Below, one piece after another: positions 13,861-22,899 of a stretch of DNA of 64,000 nt. Positions within the stretch are counted from its first letter, which is position 1, and every line of letters starts with the position of its first letter. A program made the translations under genes and the position numbers. The stretch spans positions 1-64,000 of the forward strand of contig NZ_UETB01000009.1 of NCBI RefSeq assembly GCF_900116375.1, given 5' to 3'. A model generated the notes under the pieces. The model was given only the letters and a program-made list of their open reading frames with translations, was not told the origin of the DNA and searched no databases. This DNA comes from Georgenia satyanarayanai (GTDB lineage Bacteria; Actinomycetota; Actinomycetes; Actinomycetales; Actinomycetaceae).

Positions 13861-15551
13861 GCGACCGCCACCGCGGCGTCGTCCTCCACCGCCGCCCCGG
13901 CCGCCTCGTGCGTGGCGAAGAGCTCGGAGCGACGGACGAGGTGGGGGCCGAGGACGAGCAGGTCGACCGGCGCGGAGCCGAAGAGCTCGAGCGCGTCACG
14001 GGGGTCGTCGACCATGGGCCGTCCGGCCGTGTTGAGGCTCGTGTTGATGACGACGGGCAGGCCGGTGCGCTCGGCGAACGCCGCGATCGTCGCGCCGAGG
14101 CGCGGCTGGCGCTCGGCGTCGACGGTCTGGATGCGCGCGGTGCCGTCGACGTGGACCGCCGCGGGGATGCGGTCGCGCCACTCCGGGCGGACCGTGTGCA
14201 CGAAGAGCATGTAGGGGCTGGGGATCGGGCCGTCGGTGAAGATCTCCTCGGCGCGGTCGGCGAGGACCATCGGCGCGACCGGCCGGAACTGCTCCCGGCC
14301 CTTGACGTCGTTGATGCGCTCGAGGTTCCTCTCCAGCCCCGGGTGGGCGAGGAGGGAGCGGTGGCCCAGCGCGCGCGGCCCGAACTCGCTGCGCCCGTCG
14401 AACCAGGCGATGACACCGTTGCTGGCGAGCACCTCGGCCACCTGCTCGGGCAGGTCGTCGGGGGTGGTGAAGGGCACCTTGGCCGTCGTCAGCCACCGGG
14501 CGAGCTCGTCGTCGGACCAGGCGCGGCCGAGGTCCGCCCCCGCGATCGGACGCGGCTCGGCGCCGCGGTCCGCGGCGACCTGGAGGGCCGCGCCCAGGGA
14601 CGTCCCTGCGTCGCCGGCGGCAGGCTGCACCCACACGTCCTCGAAGGGGGTCTCTCGCCAGATGCGGGAGTTGGCCACGCAGTTGAGCGCGGTGCCGCCC
14701 GCCATCGTCAGCGCGGTGTCCCCGGTCTGCTCGTGGAGCCAGCTCGCGAGGTCGACGAGGACCTCCTCGAGCCGCGCCTGGACCGAGCAGGCGAGGTCGG
14801 CGTGGGGACCGCCCCACGTACCGTCGTCGATGCGCGGCTCCACCCACCGCGACCAGTCGGGGACCGGGGCGAGGAAGCCGCCGTCCTCGGTGGCGTGGAT
14901 GGTCTCGCGCAGCTCCTCGAGGAAGCGCGGCTTGCCGTAGGAGGCCAGGGCCATGACCTTGTACTCGTCGGAGGAGCGCAGGAAGCCCAGGTGCTCGGTG
15001 AGCGACTCGTAGAGCAGGCCCAGGGAGTGCGGCAGCTGCTGCCCGGCGAGCGTCTCGAGCCTGCCGCCGGAGTAGCGCCCGGCGAGGTGGGAGGCGTGCT
15101 CGCCGCGGCCGTCGAGGACGAGGACGCTCGAGCTGGCGTGCGGGGAGGCGAGGGCGCCGGAGGCGGCGTGGGCCACGTGGTGCGGGACGAAGACGACCTT
15201 CTCCGGGTCGAGCCCCGGCAGGGCGGCGGCGAGGAACTGCGGGGCGCGCTCGGCGTAGGTGAGGCGCAGGTGGTCCCACGGGTCGTCCAGGCCCATCTCG
15301 TGAGCCGGGCGCGCGAGGGAGGGGTCGAAGGAGTAGGCGACGGCGTCGAGGTCCTTGGGCTCCAGGCCTGCCTGCTGGAGGCACCAGCGCATCGACAGCT
15401 CCGGGAGCTCCCACGCCGAGAAGGGCACCGGCCGCTTGCCGTGCTTGCGCCTGCTGAAGCGCTCCTCCTCCGCCGCCGCGACCACCTTGCCGTCGATGAC
15501 GAGCGTGGCCGACGGGTCGTGGAACAGCGCGTTGACCCCGAGAACTCGCAT
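13857..15551 (-). CDS. NodU/CmcH-family carbamoyltransferase
   Basis: 564 residues. The N-terminal Kae1-like domain begins MRVLGVNALFHDPSA and carries the VPHHVAHAASGA histidine pair and LVLDGRGEHASH. The C-terminal YrdC-like domain has FDGRSEFGPRALGHRSLLAHP and INTSLNTAGRPMVDDP. The family transfers a carbamoyl group from carbamoyl phosphate, via carbamoyl-adenylate, to sugar hydroxyls. It is the first gene of the eight-gene operon, so a carbamoylated sugar in the glycan is the natural reading. It is divergent from the aldehyde dehydrogenase across 97 bases. Confidence 0.92.
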   Translation of the reverse strand: MRVLGVNALFHDPSATLVIDGKVVAAAEEERFSRRKHGKRPVPFSAWELPELSMRWCLQQAGLEPKDLDAVAYSFDPSLARPAHEMGLDDPWDHLRLTYAERAPQFLAAALPGLDPEKVVFVPHHVAHAASGALASPHASSSVLVLDGRGEHASHLAGRYSGGRLETLAGQQLPHSLGLLYESLTEHLGFLRSSDEYKVMALASYGKPRFLEELRETIHATEDGGFLAPVPDWSRWVEPRIDDGTWGGPHADLACSVQARLEEVLVDLASWLHEQTGDTALTMAGGTALNCVANSRIWRETPFEDVWVQPAAGDAGTSLGAALQVAADRGAEPRPIAGADLGRAWSDDELARWLTTAKVPFTTPDDLPEQVAEVLASNGVIAWFDGRSEFGPRALGHRSLLAHPGLERNLERINDVKGREQFRPVAPMVLADRAEEIFTDGPIPSPYMLFVHTVRPEWRDRIPAAVHVDGTARIQTVDAERQPRLGATIAAFAERTGLPVVINTSLNTAGRPMVDDPRDALELFGSAPVDLLVLGPHLVRRSELFATHEAAGAAVEDDAAVAVA

Positions 15552-15575
15552 GCGTGACCTCCTGGATGGTCCAAC

Positions 15576-15624
15576 TCACCTATAGGTGATTCGCTGCTCA
15601 CGCTGCCCGAGAGAAGTACTTCTC
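15576..15624. promoter_or_regulatory. Two perfect 14-bp palindromes in the divergent promoter of the glycan operon
   Basis: TCACCTATAGGTGA at 15576-15589 and GAGAAGTACTTCTC at 15611-15624, both self-complementary, lie 35 bases apart start-to-start between the carbamoyltransferase and the aldehyde dehydrogenase. The positions suit operators or activator sites. They differ from each other, so they may bind different regulators. Confidence 0.5.
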
Positions 15625-15648
15625 GCACCTCGACATGGAGGCTCGACT

Positions 15649-17109
15649 GTGACGACCACCCAGACCGCCCCTGCTCGCACCGCGGAGCTCGCTCTCCACC
15701 TCCTGGACGGACGGGTCTCGCCGGCCACCGGGGCACGGCGGCTGCAGCGGGAGGACCCCAGCGGATCGGGGACGGTGACGACGCTCGTGCCGGCGACGGT
15801 GGAGGAGGTCACCGCCGCGGTCGACGCCGCCTGGCGGGCACGCACCGCCTGGCGTCGCACCGCACCCGCGGAGCGTGCCGCGGCGCTGCGTGCGGCCGCG
15901 GCGGCCGTCCGCGCCGACGCCGACCGGCTCGGGGAGCTGCTCACGGCCGCGACCGGACGGCTGCTCGGGCAGTCGGTCGAGTCCGCCACCGTGGCTGCCG
16001 ACCTCCTGGAGGAGGCGGCGACGACCGGTCTCGGTGCGGCCGGCCGGACGCTCGCCGGCGCGACGGGGGCCCTGGACGTGGTGCGCCGGGAGCCCCGGGG
16101 CGTCGTCGCGGTCATCACCCCGTGGAACGACCCGTTCCCGGCGGCGGCGGGCCTCCTCGCGGCCGCGCTCGTCACCGGCAACACCGTGGTGCACAAGCCC
16201 TCGGAACGCTCGGCGGTGCCGGCTTGGGAGATGGCCCGCCTCGTCGCCGACGCGCTGCCCGCCGGGGTGGTCAACGTCGTCAACGGCGACGGCGAGACGG
16301 GTGCCGCCGTCGTCGCCGACGAGCGCGTGGCCCTCGTGGCGCACGTGGGCTCGACGGTGGCCGGCCGGCGCATCGCCGCCGTCGCCGGCGCGCGCGGCGC
16401 GAAGGTGCTGCTCGAGAACGGCGGCGCGGACGCGATCGTCGTCGACTCCGGCGTCGACCCGCGGTGGGCCGCCGAGCAGATCGCCACGGGCGCCTTCACC
16501 AACACCGGACAGATCTGCACCTCCGTCGAGCGCGTGTACGTGCACGACGACGTCGCCGACGCCGTCGTCGCCGAGCTCGCCGACGTCGCGGACGCGCTCG
16601 TCGTCGGGGACCCGGCGGACCCGGCCACGACGCTCGGACCGCTCGTGGACGCGGACCAGCTCGCCGTCGTCGAGGAGCACGTGCGTGCCGCGGTGGACGG
16701 CGGCGCCCGGTGCGTCACCGGAGGTGCGCCGCTCGACCGGCCCGGCAGCTTCTACGCCCCCACGGTGCTCGATGGCTGCGCACCGCACTCGGACGCCGTC
16801 GCCGAGGAGACCTTCGGCCCGGTGGCCGCGATCGTGCGCGTGCCCGACTTCGACACCGCGCTGTCCCTCGCGGGGGAGAGCCGGTACGGGCTGGCCGCGA
16901 CCGTCCTCACCCCGGACCTCGGTCACGCGCTGCGCGCCGCCGAGGAGCTCGAGGTGGGCACGGTCAAGGTCAACGGTGTCTTCGGTGGTGCGCCGGGCGG
17001 CTCCGCCGACCCGCGCCGCGACAGCGGCACCGGTGCCGGCTACGGCCCTGACCTGCTCGCCGAGATGACGGTCCTCAAGACCGTGCACCTCGAGGCGCCG
17101 GGCGCCTGA
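15649..17109 (+). CDS. Aldehyde dehydrogenase family protein
   Basis: 486-residue NAD(P)-dependent dehydrogenase. Catalytic Cys290 sits in GQICTS and the general base Glu256 in LLENGG, where family members usually have LELGG. VITPWNDPFP and HKPSERSAVPAWE give the cofactor and core motifs, and EETFGPVAAI is near the C-terminus. The GTG at 15649 was chosen for its ATGGAGG ribosome binding site; the longer in-frame reading is arginine-rich. It is divergent from the glycan operon and may share its promoter region. The substrate is unknown. Confidence 0.9.
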   Translation: MTTTQTAPARTAELALHLLDGRVSPATGARRLQREDPSGSGTVTTLVPATVEEVTAAVDAAWRARTAWRRTAPAERAAALRAAAAAVRADADRLGELLTAATGRLLGQSVESATVAADLLEEAATTGLGAAGRTLAGATGALDVVRREPRGVVAVITPWNDPFPAAAGLLAAALVTGNTVVHKPSERSAVPAWEMARLVADALPAGVVNVVNGDGETGAAVVADERVALVAHVGSTVAGRRIAAVAGARGAKVLLENGGADAIVVDSGVDPRWAAEQIATGAFTNTGQICTSVERVYVHDDVADAVVAELADVADALVVGDPADPATTLGPLVDADQLAVVEEHVRAAVDGGARCVTGGAPLDRPGSFYAPTVLDGCAPHSDAVAEETFGPVAAIVRVPDFDTALSLAGESRYGLAATVLTPDLGHALRAAEELEVGTVKVNGVFGGAPGGSADPRRDSGTGAGYGPDLLAEMTVLKTVHLEAPGA

Positions 17110-17190
17110 CGGCCGCCGAACCCGCGAGATCTCCGTCACGTGGGGATGTGCAGTGCGTACGCAGGCCGTAGCGTACCGCTCACTCCTACC

Positions 17191-17215
17191 AAAGTAGGAA
17201 ATAGTTCCCTACTTT
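17191..17215. promoter_or_regulatory. Dyad upstream of the GAF chemoreceptor-like gene
   Basis: AAAGTAGG-N9-CCTACTTT, an exact 8-bp inverted repeat ending 11 bases before the ATG at 17227 and abutting the ribosome binding site. An overlapping CCTAC lies just upstream. It is AT-richer than its surroundings. It could be an operator or an RNA hairpin. Confidence 0.5.
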
Positions 17216-17226
17216 CGGAGGGCCCC

Positions 17227-18783
17227 ATGGTGCTTGGTCTGGCTCGTCGTCCCCACAGCGTGCCGGTGTCGCCCGAGCTCGAGGAGGCCCGTGCCAACGT
17301 CGCGGCCGTCACCGCCGTGGTGTCGGCCCTCGCGCAGGCGACGACGTCGGCAGCGGCCGTGAGCTCGGCGCTCGACGTGGTCCGCGAGCAGTTCGGGTGG
17401 GCGTACGGCTCCTACTGGCGTATCGACGACTCCGCCGGCGTGCTCCGCTTCGCCCAGGAGTCCGGGGACGCCGGGGCGGAGTTCCGGAGCGTCACGCTGT
17501 CCGCGTCCTTCCGGGAGGGGGTCGGCCTCTCCGGGCGAGCCTGGCGCGCGCGCAGCCTCGTCTTCGTCGACGACCTCGGCGACCTGCCCGACTGCGTGCG
17601 TGCACCCGCCGCACAGCGGGCCGGGGTCCGCAGCGGCGTGTGCTTCCCGCTCCTCGAGGGTGGCGTGGTCACCGGCACGATGGACTTCTTCGCCACCGAG
17701 CGGCTCGAGCTGTCCGCGCAGCGCCTCGACACGCTGCGGACCATCGGCGTCCTCGTCTCCCAGGCGATCGAGCGGGTGCGGGCCGCGGAGCGGCAGAACG
17801 AGGACCTCAAGGACATCGAGGCTGTCCACAGCGTGCTGCGGGGCGTGTCCGCCGCCACCACCCAGGAGCAGGCGCTGAGCCGCGCACTGGACGCGATCCG
17901 GACGGGCTTCGGCTGGGTGTACGGGTCGTTCTGGCGGGTCGACGAGGCCGAGGGCGTCCTGCGGTTCGCCCAGGAGTCGGGCACCGCGGGCCAGGAGTTC
18001 CGTGAGGTCACCCTGGCCGCGTCCTTCCGGGAAGGGGTCGGCCTGTCCGGACGGGCGTGGCGCTCGCGGGACCTCGTCTTCGTCGAGGACCTCGCCGAGC
18101 TCACCGACTGTGTGCGCGCGCCCGCCGCGAAGCGTGCCGGCGTGCGTTCCGGGGTGTGCCTGCCGATCCTCGTCGGCGGCGACATCGTCGGCACGATGGA
18201 CTTCTTCACGACGGCGACGGTCGCGCTCTCGCCCGGGCGCGAGGCGGCACTGCGCAACACGGCGTTCCTCCTCGGCCAGGCGCTCGAGCGCTTCGCCGGG
18301 GCGGACCGCCTTCGCCGGGCCGGGCAGGACCTGCTCACCTCGATCGGTGAGGTCGAGCAGAACGTGCTGGCCGCGACCTCGGTCGTCGGGGAGGGACGGC
18401 GTCTCGCCGACAGCGTCAACGTCGAGGTCGCCGGGCTCGGGGAGTCCAGCGCGAGCATCGGGAAGGTCGTCAAGACGATCCAGGACATCGCGGCGCAGAC
18501 CAACCTCCTTGCGCTCAACGCCACCATCGAGGCGGCCCGGGCGGGCGAGGCGGGCAAGGGCTTCGCCGTCGTCGCGGGCGAGGTCAAGGAGCTGGCCGGG
18601 GAGACCGCGCGTGCCACGACGGAGGTGGACGAGAAGGTGCGGGCGATCCAGGGCAAGGTACGTCAGGTGGTCGCCTCGATCGCCGAGATCTCGGCCGTCG
18701 TCGAGCGTGTCGACGACACCCAGACGACGATCGGCGGTGTCCTCGCCGAGCAGCTCACCGTCACCCGGGCGATCCTCGGCTGA
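17227..18783 (+). CDS. Tandem-GAF cytoplasmic methyl-accepting chemotaxis-like protein
   Basis: 518 residues with no signal peptide or membrane segment. Two GAF domains (about 37-190 and 200-355) are strongly similar to each other: both contain [40 protein letters not shown] and GTMDFF, so they arose by internal duplication. The C-terminus (about 400-518) is a short MCP signalling hairpin with [20 protein letters not shown] and [17 protein letters not shown]. The conserved cysteines in each GAF could hold a ligand or cofactor. No che gene lies in the window, so the signalling partner is not evident. Confidence 0.9.
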   Translation: MVLGLARRPHSVPVSPELEEARANVAAVTAVVSALAQATTSAAAVSSALDVVREQFGWAYGSYWRIDDSAGVLRFAQESGDAGAEFRSVTLSASFREGVGLSGRAWRARSLVFVDDLGDLPDCVRAPAAQRAGVRSGVCFPLLEGGVVTGTMDFFATERLELSAQRLDTLRTIGVLVSQAIERVRAAERQNEDLKDIEAVHSVLRGVSAATTQEQALSRALDAIRTGFGWVYGSFWRVDEAEGVLRFAQESGTAGQEFREVTLAASFREGVGLSGRAWRSRDLVFVEDLAELTDCVRAPAAKRAGVRSGVCLPILVGGDIVGTMDFFTTATVALSPGREAALRNTAFLLGQALERFAGADRLRRAGQDLLTSIGEVEQNVLAATSVVGEGRRLADSVNVEVAGLGESSASIGKVVKTIQDIAAQTNLLALNATIEAARAGEAGKGFAVVAGEVKELAGETARATTEVDEKVRAIQGKVRQVVASIAEISAVVERVDDTQTTIGGVLAEQLTVTRAILG

Positions 18784-18798
18784 CTGTGAGGCAGGCGG

Positions 18799-19701
18799 TC
18801 AGCCGTACCGGCGGGCGGTCGACGCGCGCTGGGCGTCCTCGAGCGCACGAAAACGTGCCTCGGCGTGGGCGGGCAGCACCCGGCGCTCCGTGAGCACCCA
18901 GGGCGCCCCCCGGAGCGCGGCGAGCACACCTGCGAGCGCGGTCCGCGAGCGCAGCTGGCTCAGCACCACCGCGGTGCGGCGCAGGGCGGCGGGCAGCGGG
19001 CGGCGCAGCCAGGTGAACCACAGGGTGTTGCGGACGCCGTCGCGCTGCCGCCTGGTCGTGTCGCGCGCCGTGGAGGCGTGGTGGTGGACGGTGGTGGTGG
19101 GCAGGTAGCACAGCTCCCAGCCCACGGCGGCGAGGTCCGCGGCGAGGAGCTCCTCCTCCCCGCCCAGCCACAGACGCGGGTGGAAGCCGCCGACACCGAC
19201 GAACGCGCTGCGCCGCACGACCGACGCGCCGGCGAGGAAGCTGCCGAGCGCCGGTCCGGGCAGCCCCGGGCGGCCCTGGACGGGGGAGTCGCGCAGCTCG
19301 GCGACGATCGGGTCCTCCGTCCCGGCGGGCTCGACGAGGATCCGCGCGGTGAGGACCGCGACGTCCGGGTGCGCGTCGAGCGCGTCGGCCGCGGCGGTGA
19401 GGCTGCCCGGGTCCCACCACGTGTCGTCGTCGCAGAAGGCGACGTAGGGGGTGTCGAGGAGCTGCACACCGAGGTTGCGGCCCACCGCACCGAGGTTGCG
19501 GCGGCTCTCCAGCAGCGTCACCCACGGGTGGTCGTGCCGCACCGCCTGCGCCGTCCCGTCGCTCGAGCCGTTGTCGACGACGACGACCGGCGGCGCCTCG
19601 GGCAGCGCCCGCAGCAGGTGCAGCGTCCGGTCCAGCTCGGTGCGCCGGTTGTGGGTGATGACGACGACGCCGACGCGCGGGTCCGGTCCAGATGAGGTCA
19701 T
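18799..19701 (-). CDS. Family 2 glycosyltransferase
   Basis: 300 residues, GT-A fold. VGVVVITHNRRTELDRTL opens the nucleotide-binding domain; VVVDNGSSDGT, the metal-binding CDDDTWWDPGS (DxD) and WLGGEEELLAADLAAVGWEL (acceptor/catalytic ED-type region) follow. C-terminal basic helices could lie on the membrane. It stands alone between the GAF protein and the luciferase-like gene but probably belongs with the glycan locus at 5251-15551. Donor and acceptor are unknown. Confidence 0.88.
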   Translation of the reverse strand: MTSSGPDPRVGVVVITHNRRTELDRTLHLLRALPEAPPVVVVDNGSSDGTAQAVRHDHPWVTLLESRRNLGAVGRNLGVQLLDTPYVAFCDDDTWWDPGSLTAAADALDAHPDVAVLTARILVEPAGTEDPIVAELRDSPVQGRPGLPGPALGSFLAGASVVRRSAFVGVGGFHPRLWLGGEEELLAADLAAVGWELCYLPTTTVHHHASTARDTTRRQRDGVRNTLWFTWLRRPLPAALRRTAVVLSQLRSRTALAGVLAALRGAPWVLTERRVLPAHAEARFRALEDAQRASTARRYG

Positions 19702-19818
19702 GCCCCCATTTGAGCCCGAGCCGGCGCTGCCCGCACGGGCGGACCTGCGGGGCGGTGACGCCGCTCACCACCCCGGCGACCGGCGGAATGGGCGGTGTCG
19801 GAGCCGCGTTGCCCCGGC

Positions 19819-20715
19819 ATGACGGACTACGGCCACGACCTCCTCTTCGGCTCCTTCATCACCCCGAGCAACGCCTCGCCCGAGAGGGTCGTCGCCCTGA
19901 CGCAGGCCTCGGAGGCCGCCGGCCTGGACCTCGCCACCTTCCAGGACCACCCCTACCAGCCCTCCTTCCTCGACACGTGGACGCTGCTGTCCTACGTCGC
20001 CGCCCGCACCGAGACGATCCGGCTCGCCCCGAACGTCGCGAACCTGCCGCTGCGGCCGCCCGCCGTGCTCGCCCGGGCTGCCGCCAGCCTCGACATCCTC
20101 AGCGGGGGCCGGATCGAGCTCGGCCTCGGCGCCGGTGGCTTCTGGGACGCGATCGAGGCGATGGGCGGCACCCGCCTCGCGCCCGGCCAGAGCGTCACCG
20201 CCCTGAGCGAGGGCATCGACGTCATCCGCGGCATCTGGGACACGAGCACGCGCGAGCGTCTCGTGCTCGAGGGTGACCACCACCGCCTGGACGGCGCCAA
20301 GCGGGGCCCCGCTCCCGCCCACGACATCGCGATCTGGGTCGGTGCCCTCAAGCCCCGCATGCTGCGGCTCATCGGGCGCACGGGCGACGGCTGGCTGCCG
20401 TCCCTCGCCTACCTCGAGGGCCTCCAGGACCTCGCGGACGGCAACGCGGTCATCGACGAGGCGGCCACGGCCGCCGGCCGCGACCCCCGGGCCGTACGCC
20501 GCCTCCTCAACATCGGGGGACAGCTCACCGCCCAGCGCAGCTCACGGCTCCTCGTCGGCCCGCCCGAGCAGTGGGCCGAGCAGCTCGCCGCCCTCACCCT
20601 CGAGCACGGCGTCAGCGCCTACATCCTCAGTGGCGACGACCCCTCCGCCTTCGCCGTCCTCGGCCAGGAGATCGCCCCCGCCGTGCGCGCGCTCGTCGCG
20701 GCGGAGCGCGCCTGA
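19819..20715 (+). CDS. Luciferase-like (LLM) flavin-dependent oxidoreductase
   Basis: 298 residues, F420- or FMN-dependent TIM-barrel enzyme. Family blocks visible: LDLATFQDHPYQPSFLDTW, RTETIRLAPNVANLPLRPP, SLDILSGGRIELGLGAGGFW and KPRMLRLIGRTGDGWLPSL. ATG at 19819 chosen; an upstream GTG at 19795 would add eight unconserved-looking residues. The stop shares one base with the next ATG, and that gene starts with a paralogous domain. Actinobacteria often use F420 with this family, but the cofactor is not determined here. Confidence 0.88.
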   Translation: MTDYGHDLLFGSFITPSNASPERVVALTQASEAAGLDLATFQDHPYQPSFLDTWTLLSYVAARTETIRLAPNVANLPLRPPAVLARAAASLDILSGGRIELGLGAGGFWDAIEAMGGTRLAPGQSVTALSEGIDVIRGIWDTSTRERLVLEGDHHRLDGAKRGPAPAHDIAIWVGALKPRMLRLIGRTGDGWLPSLAYLEGLQDLADGNAVIDEAATAAGRDPRAVRRLLNIGGQLTAQRSSRLLVGPPEQWAEQLAALTLEHGVSAYILSGDDPSAFAVLGQEIAPAVRALVAAERA

Positions 20716-22844
20716 TGGACTACGGACACCCCCTCCAGCTCGGCGTCCTCCTCCCCGCGACCACCGCCGCGGTCGAGCTCGCCGTCCTCGCCGAGGAGCT
20801 CGGCCTGGACCTCGTCGCGCTCCCCGACGCCCCGGACGGCGCCGAGGCCTGGACGCTCCTGTCCTGGGTGGCCGGCCGCACCCGGCGCATCGGCCTGGCC
20901 CCGGCCGCCCTCGACGCCACGGCCCGCACGCCCGCCGTCGTCGCCCGCAGCACCGCCAGCCTCGACCTCCTCAGCCGTGGACGCGTCACCCTCGCCCTCG
21001 ACGGTGATCCGGTGGACGCGCTCGAGGAGGCGGTCGACGTCGTGCGGGGCACCTGGGACGCCGCCGCCCCCACGCCCCTCACCTACCGCGGTGAGCACCA
21101 CCGCCTCGCGGGCGCCCAGCGCGGGCCCGCGCCGGCGCACACCGTCCCCGTGTGGCTCGGCGGAGGCGGACGCGACGCCCTCGACCTCGTCGGCCGCGCC
21201 GCCGACGGCTGGCTCGTGCCGCCCGCCACGTCCCCGGCGGCCCTGCGGGACGGCAACGCGCTGGTCGACGTCGCCGCCACCTCCGCCGGGCGCGACCCGC
21301 GCGAGGTCCGCCGCGTGCTCACCGTGGACGTCGCCGGCTCTGTCGACGACCTCCTCGGGCTCGTCGTCGACGACGGTGTCGGCACCCTCCTCCTCGCGAC
21401 CGACGACGCCGCCGTGCTCGAGCGCTTCGCCCGCGAGCTGGCCCAGGCCCTCCGTGAGGCGGTGGCGAGGGAGCGCGCCCGCCGCGGCACCGCGCCCGCC
21501 CCCGCGCGCAGCAGCGCCGTCCGCGCCGCCCGCCGGCCACGCATCGCCTACGACGACGTCCCGACGGCGCTCGCGGACCACGCCGTCGAGCCCGGCGACG
21601 CCCGGTACGCGGCCGTCCGCTCGACCTACCTGCGCGAGGGAACGCCCGGCCTCGTGCTGCGCCCGGGCACAGTCGAGGAGGTGGGTCAGGCGCTGCGCTT
21701 CGCCCGCACCCAGGACGTGCCGCTCTCGCTGCGCAGCGCCGGACACGGGGTCAGCGGCCGCTCCACGAACGACGGCGGCATCGTCCTGGACCTGTCGCGG
21801 ATGAACGGCATCGAGGTGCTCGACGACGCCGAGCGGCTCGTGCGCCTCGGCCCCGGCGCCCGCTGGGGCGAGGTCGCCGCCGCCCTCCAGCCGCGCGGCT
21901 GGGCCATCAGCTCCGGCGACTACGGCGGTGTGGGCGTCGGTGGGCTCGCGACGACCGGCGGGATCGGTTTCCTCGGCCGCGCGCACGGGCTGACGATCGA
22001 CCACGTGCGGGCGGTCGAGATGGTCCTCGCCGACGGCAGCGTCGTGCGGGCGAGCGAGGCCGAGAACACCGATCTCTTCTGGGCCGCGCGCGGCGCCGGC
22101 TTCACCGTCGGCGTCGTCACCGCCTTCGAGCTGCAGGCGGCGGAGGTCGGCGACGTCGGGGTGGCCCAGCTCGTCTTCGACGCGAGCGACACCGCCGAGT
22201 TCCTCACCCGCTGGGGCGCCGCCGTCGAGGCCGCGCCGCGCGAGCTGACGAGCTTCCTCATGATGGGCGCCCCGCGGGGCGGGCAGGTCCTCGCGCAGAC
22301 GACGACCGTCATCGACTCCGCCGACCCCGCGACGATCCTCGCGATGCTCCAGCCCTTCGCGCAGATCGCCCCGCTCGTGGGCCAGTCCGTGCAGGTCGCG
22401 CCCTACGCCGCCGTCGTCGCGACGCCAGACGCCGCGCACGCAGGACAGGGCGAGCCGGTGACGCGCTCCGGGCTGCTCGAGCACGTGACGCCGCAGTTCG
22501 CGGCCGACGCGGAGCGGCTGGTCCGCTCCGGGCACACGTTCTTCTTCCAGATCCGCGCGACGGGCGGCGCCGCCGGGGACGTCGCGCCGGACGCGACCGC
22601 CTTCGCGCACCGCTCGGCGAACTTCTCGGTCGTCGCCTTCGGGTCCAGCCGCCGCAACCTCGACGCCGTCTGGGACGGGATGCACCACCACTCGATCGGG
22701 CTGTACCCGAGCTTCGAGACCGACCCTCGGCCGGAGCGGCTCACCGAGGCCTACCCGCCGGCGCACCTGGAGCGCCTGCGCGCGATCAAGCGCCGCCACG
22801 ACCCGGACAACGTCTTCCGGGACAACCACAGCATCGTCCCGTGA
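20715..22844 (+). CDS. LLM-family domain fused to a FAD-linked oxidase
   Basis: 709 residues. Residues 1-255 are a shortened paralogue of the upstream LLM protein (LDLVALPDAPDGAEAWTLLS; SLDLLSRGRVTLAL; GGGRDALDLVGRAADGWLV). From about 275 onward there is a berberine-bridge/6-hydroxynicotine-oxidase type FAD enzyme: LRSAGHGVSGRSTNDGGIV with a histidine able to carry covalent FAD, then GDYGGVGVGGLATTGGIG, and a C-terminal RRHDPDNVFRDNHSI. The usual CxxV cysteine for a second covalent bond is absent. Two flavin sites in one chain suggest sequential oxidations; the substrate is unknown. Confidence 0.87.
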   Translation: MDYGHPLQLGVLLPATTAAVELAVLAEELGLDLVALPDAPDGAEAWTLLSWVAGRTRRIGLAPAALDATARTPAVVARSTASLDLLSRGRVTLALDGDPVDALEEAVDVVRGTWDAAAPTPLTYRGEHHRLAGAQRGPAPAHTVPVWLGGGGRDALDLVGRAADGWLVPPATSPAALRDGNALVDVAATSAGRDPREVRRVLTVDVAGSVDDLLGLVVDDGVGTLLLATDDAAVLERFARELAQALREAVARERARRGTAPAPARSSAVRAARRPRIAYDDVPTALADHAVEPGDARYAAVRSTYLREGTPGLVLRPGTVEEVGQALRFARTQDVPLSLRSAGHGVSGRSTNDGGIVLDLSRMNGIEVLDDAERLVRLGPGARWGEVAAALQPRGWAISSGDYGGVGVGGLATTGGIGFLGRAHGLTIDHVRAVEMVLADGSVVRASEAENTDLFWAARGAGFTVGVVTAFELQAAEVGDVGVAQLVFDASDTAEFLTRWGAAVEAAPRELTSFLMMGAPRGGQVLAQTTTVIDSADPATILAMLQPFAQIAPLVGQSVQVAPYAAVVATPDAAHAGQGEPVTRSGLLEHVTPQFAADAERLVRSGHTFFFQIRATGGAAGDVAPDATAFAHRSANFSVVAFGSSRRNLDAVWDGMHHHSIGLYPSFETDPRPERLTEAYPPAHLERLRAIKRRHDPDNVFRDNHSIVP

Positions 22845-22849
22845 CAGAC

Positions 22850-22882
22850 GTGCGGGGCCCGGGCAGCACCCGGGCCCCGCAC
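22850..22882. terminator. Strong hairpin between convergent genes
   Basis: A perfect 14-bp stem (22850-22863 with 22869-22882) and a 5-base loop, beginning 5 bases after the oxidase stop; it can serve both strands. Confidence 0.85.
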
Positions 22883-22899
22883 GGTGGGGTCGGTCGCGG

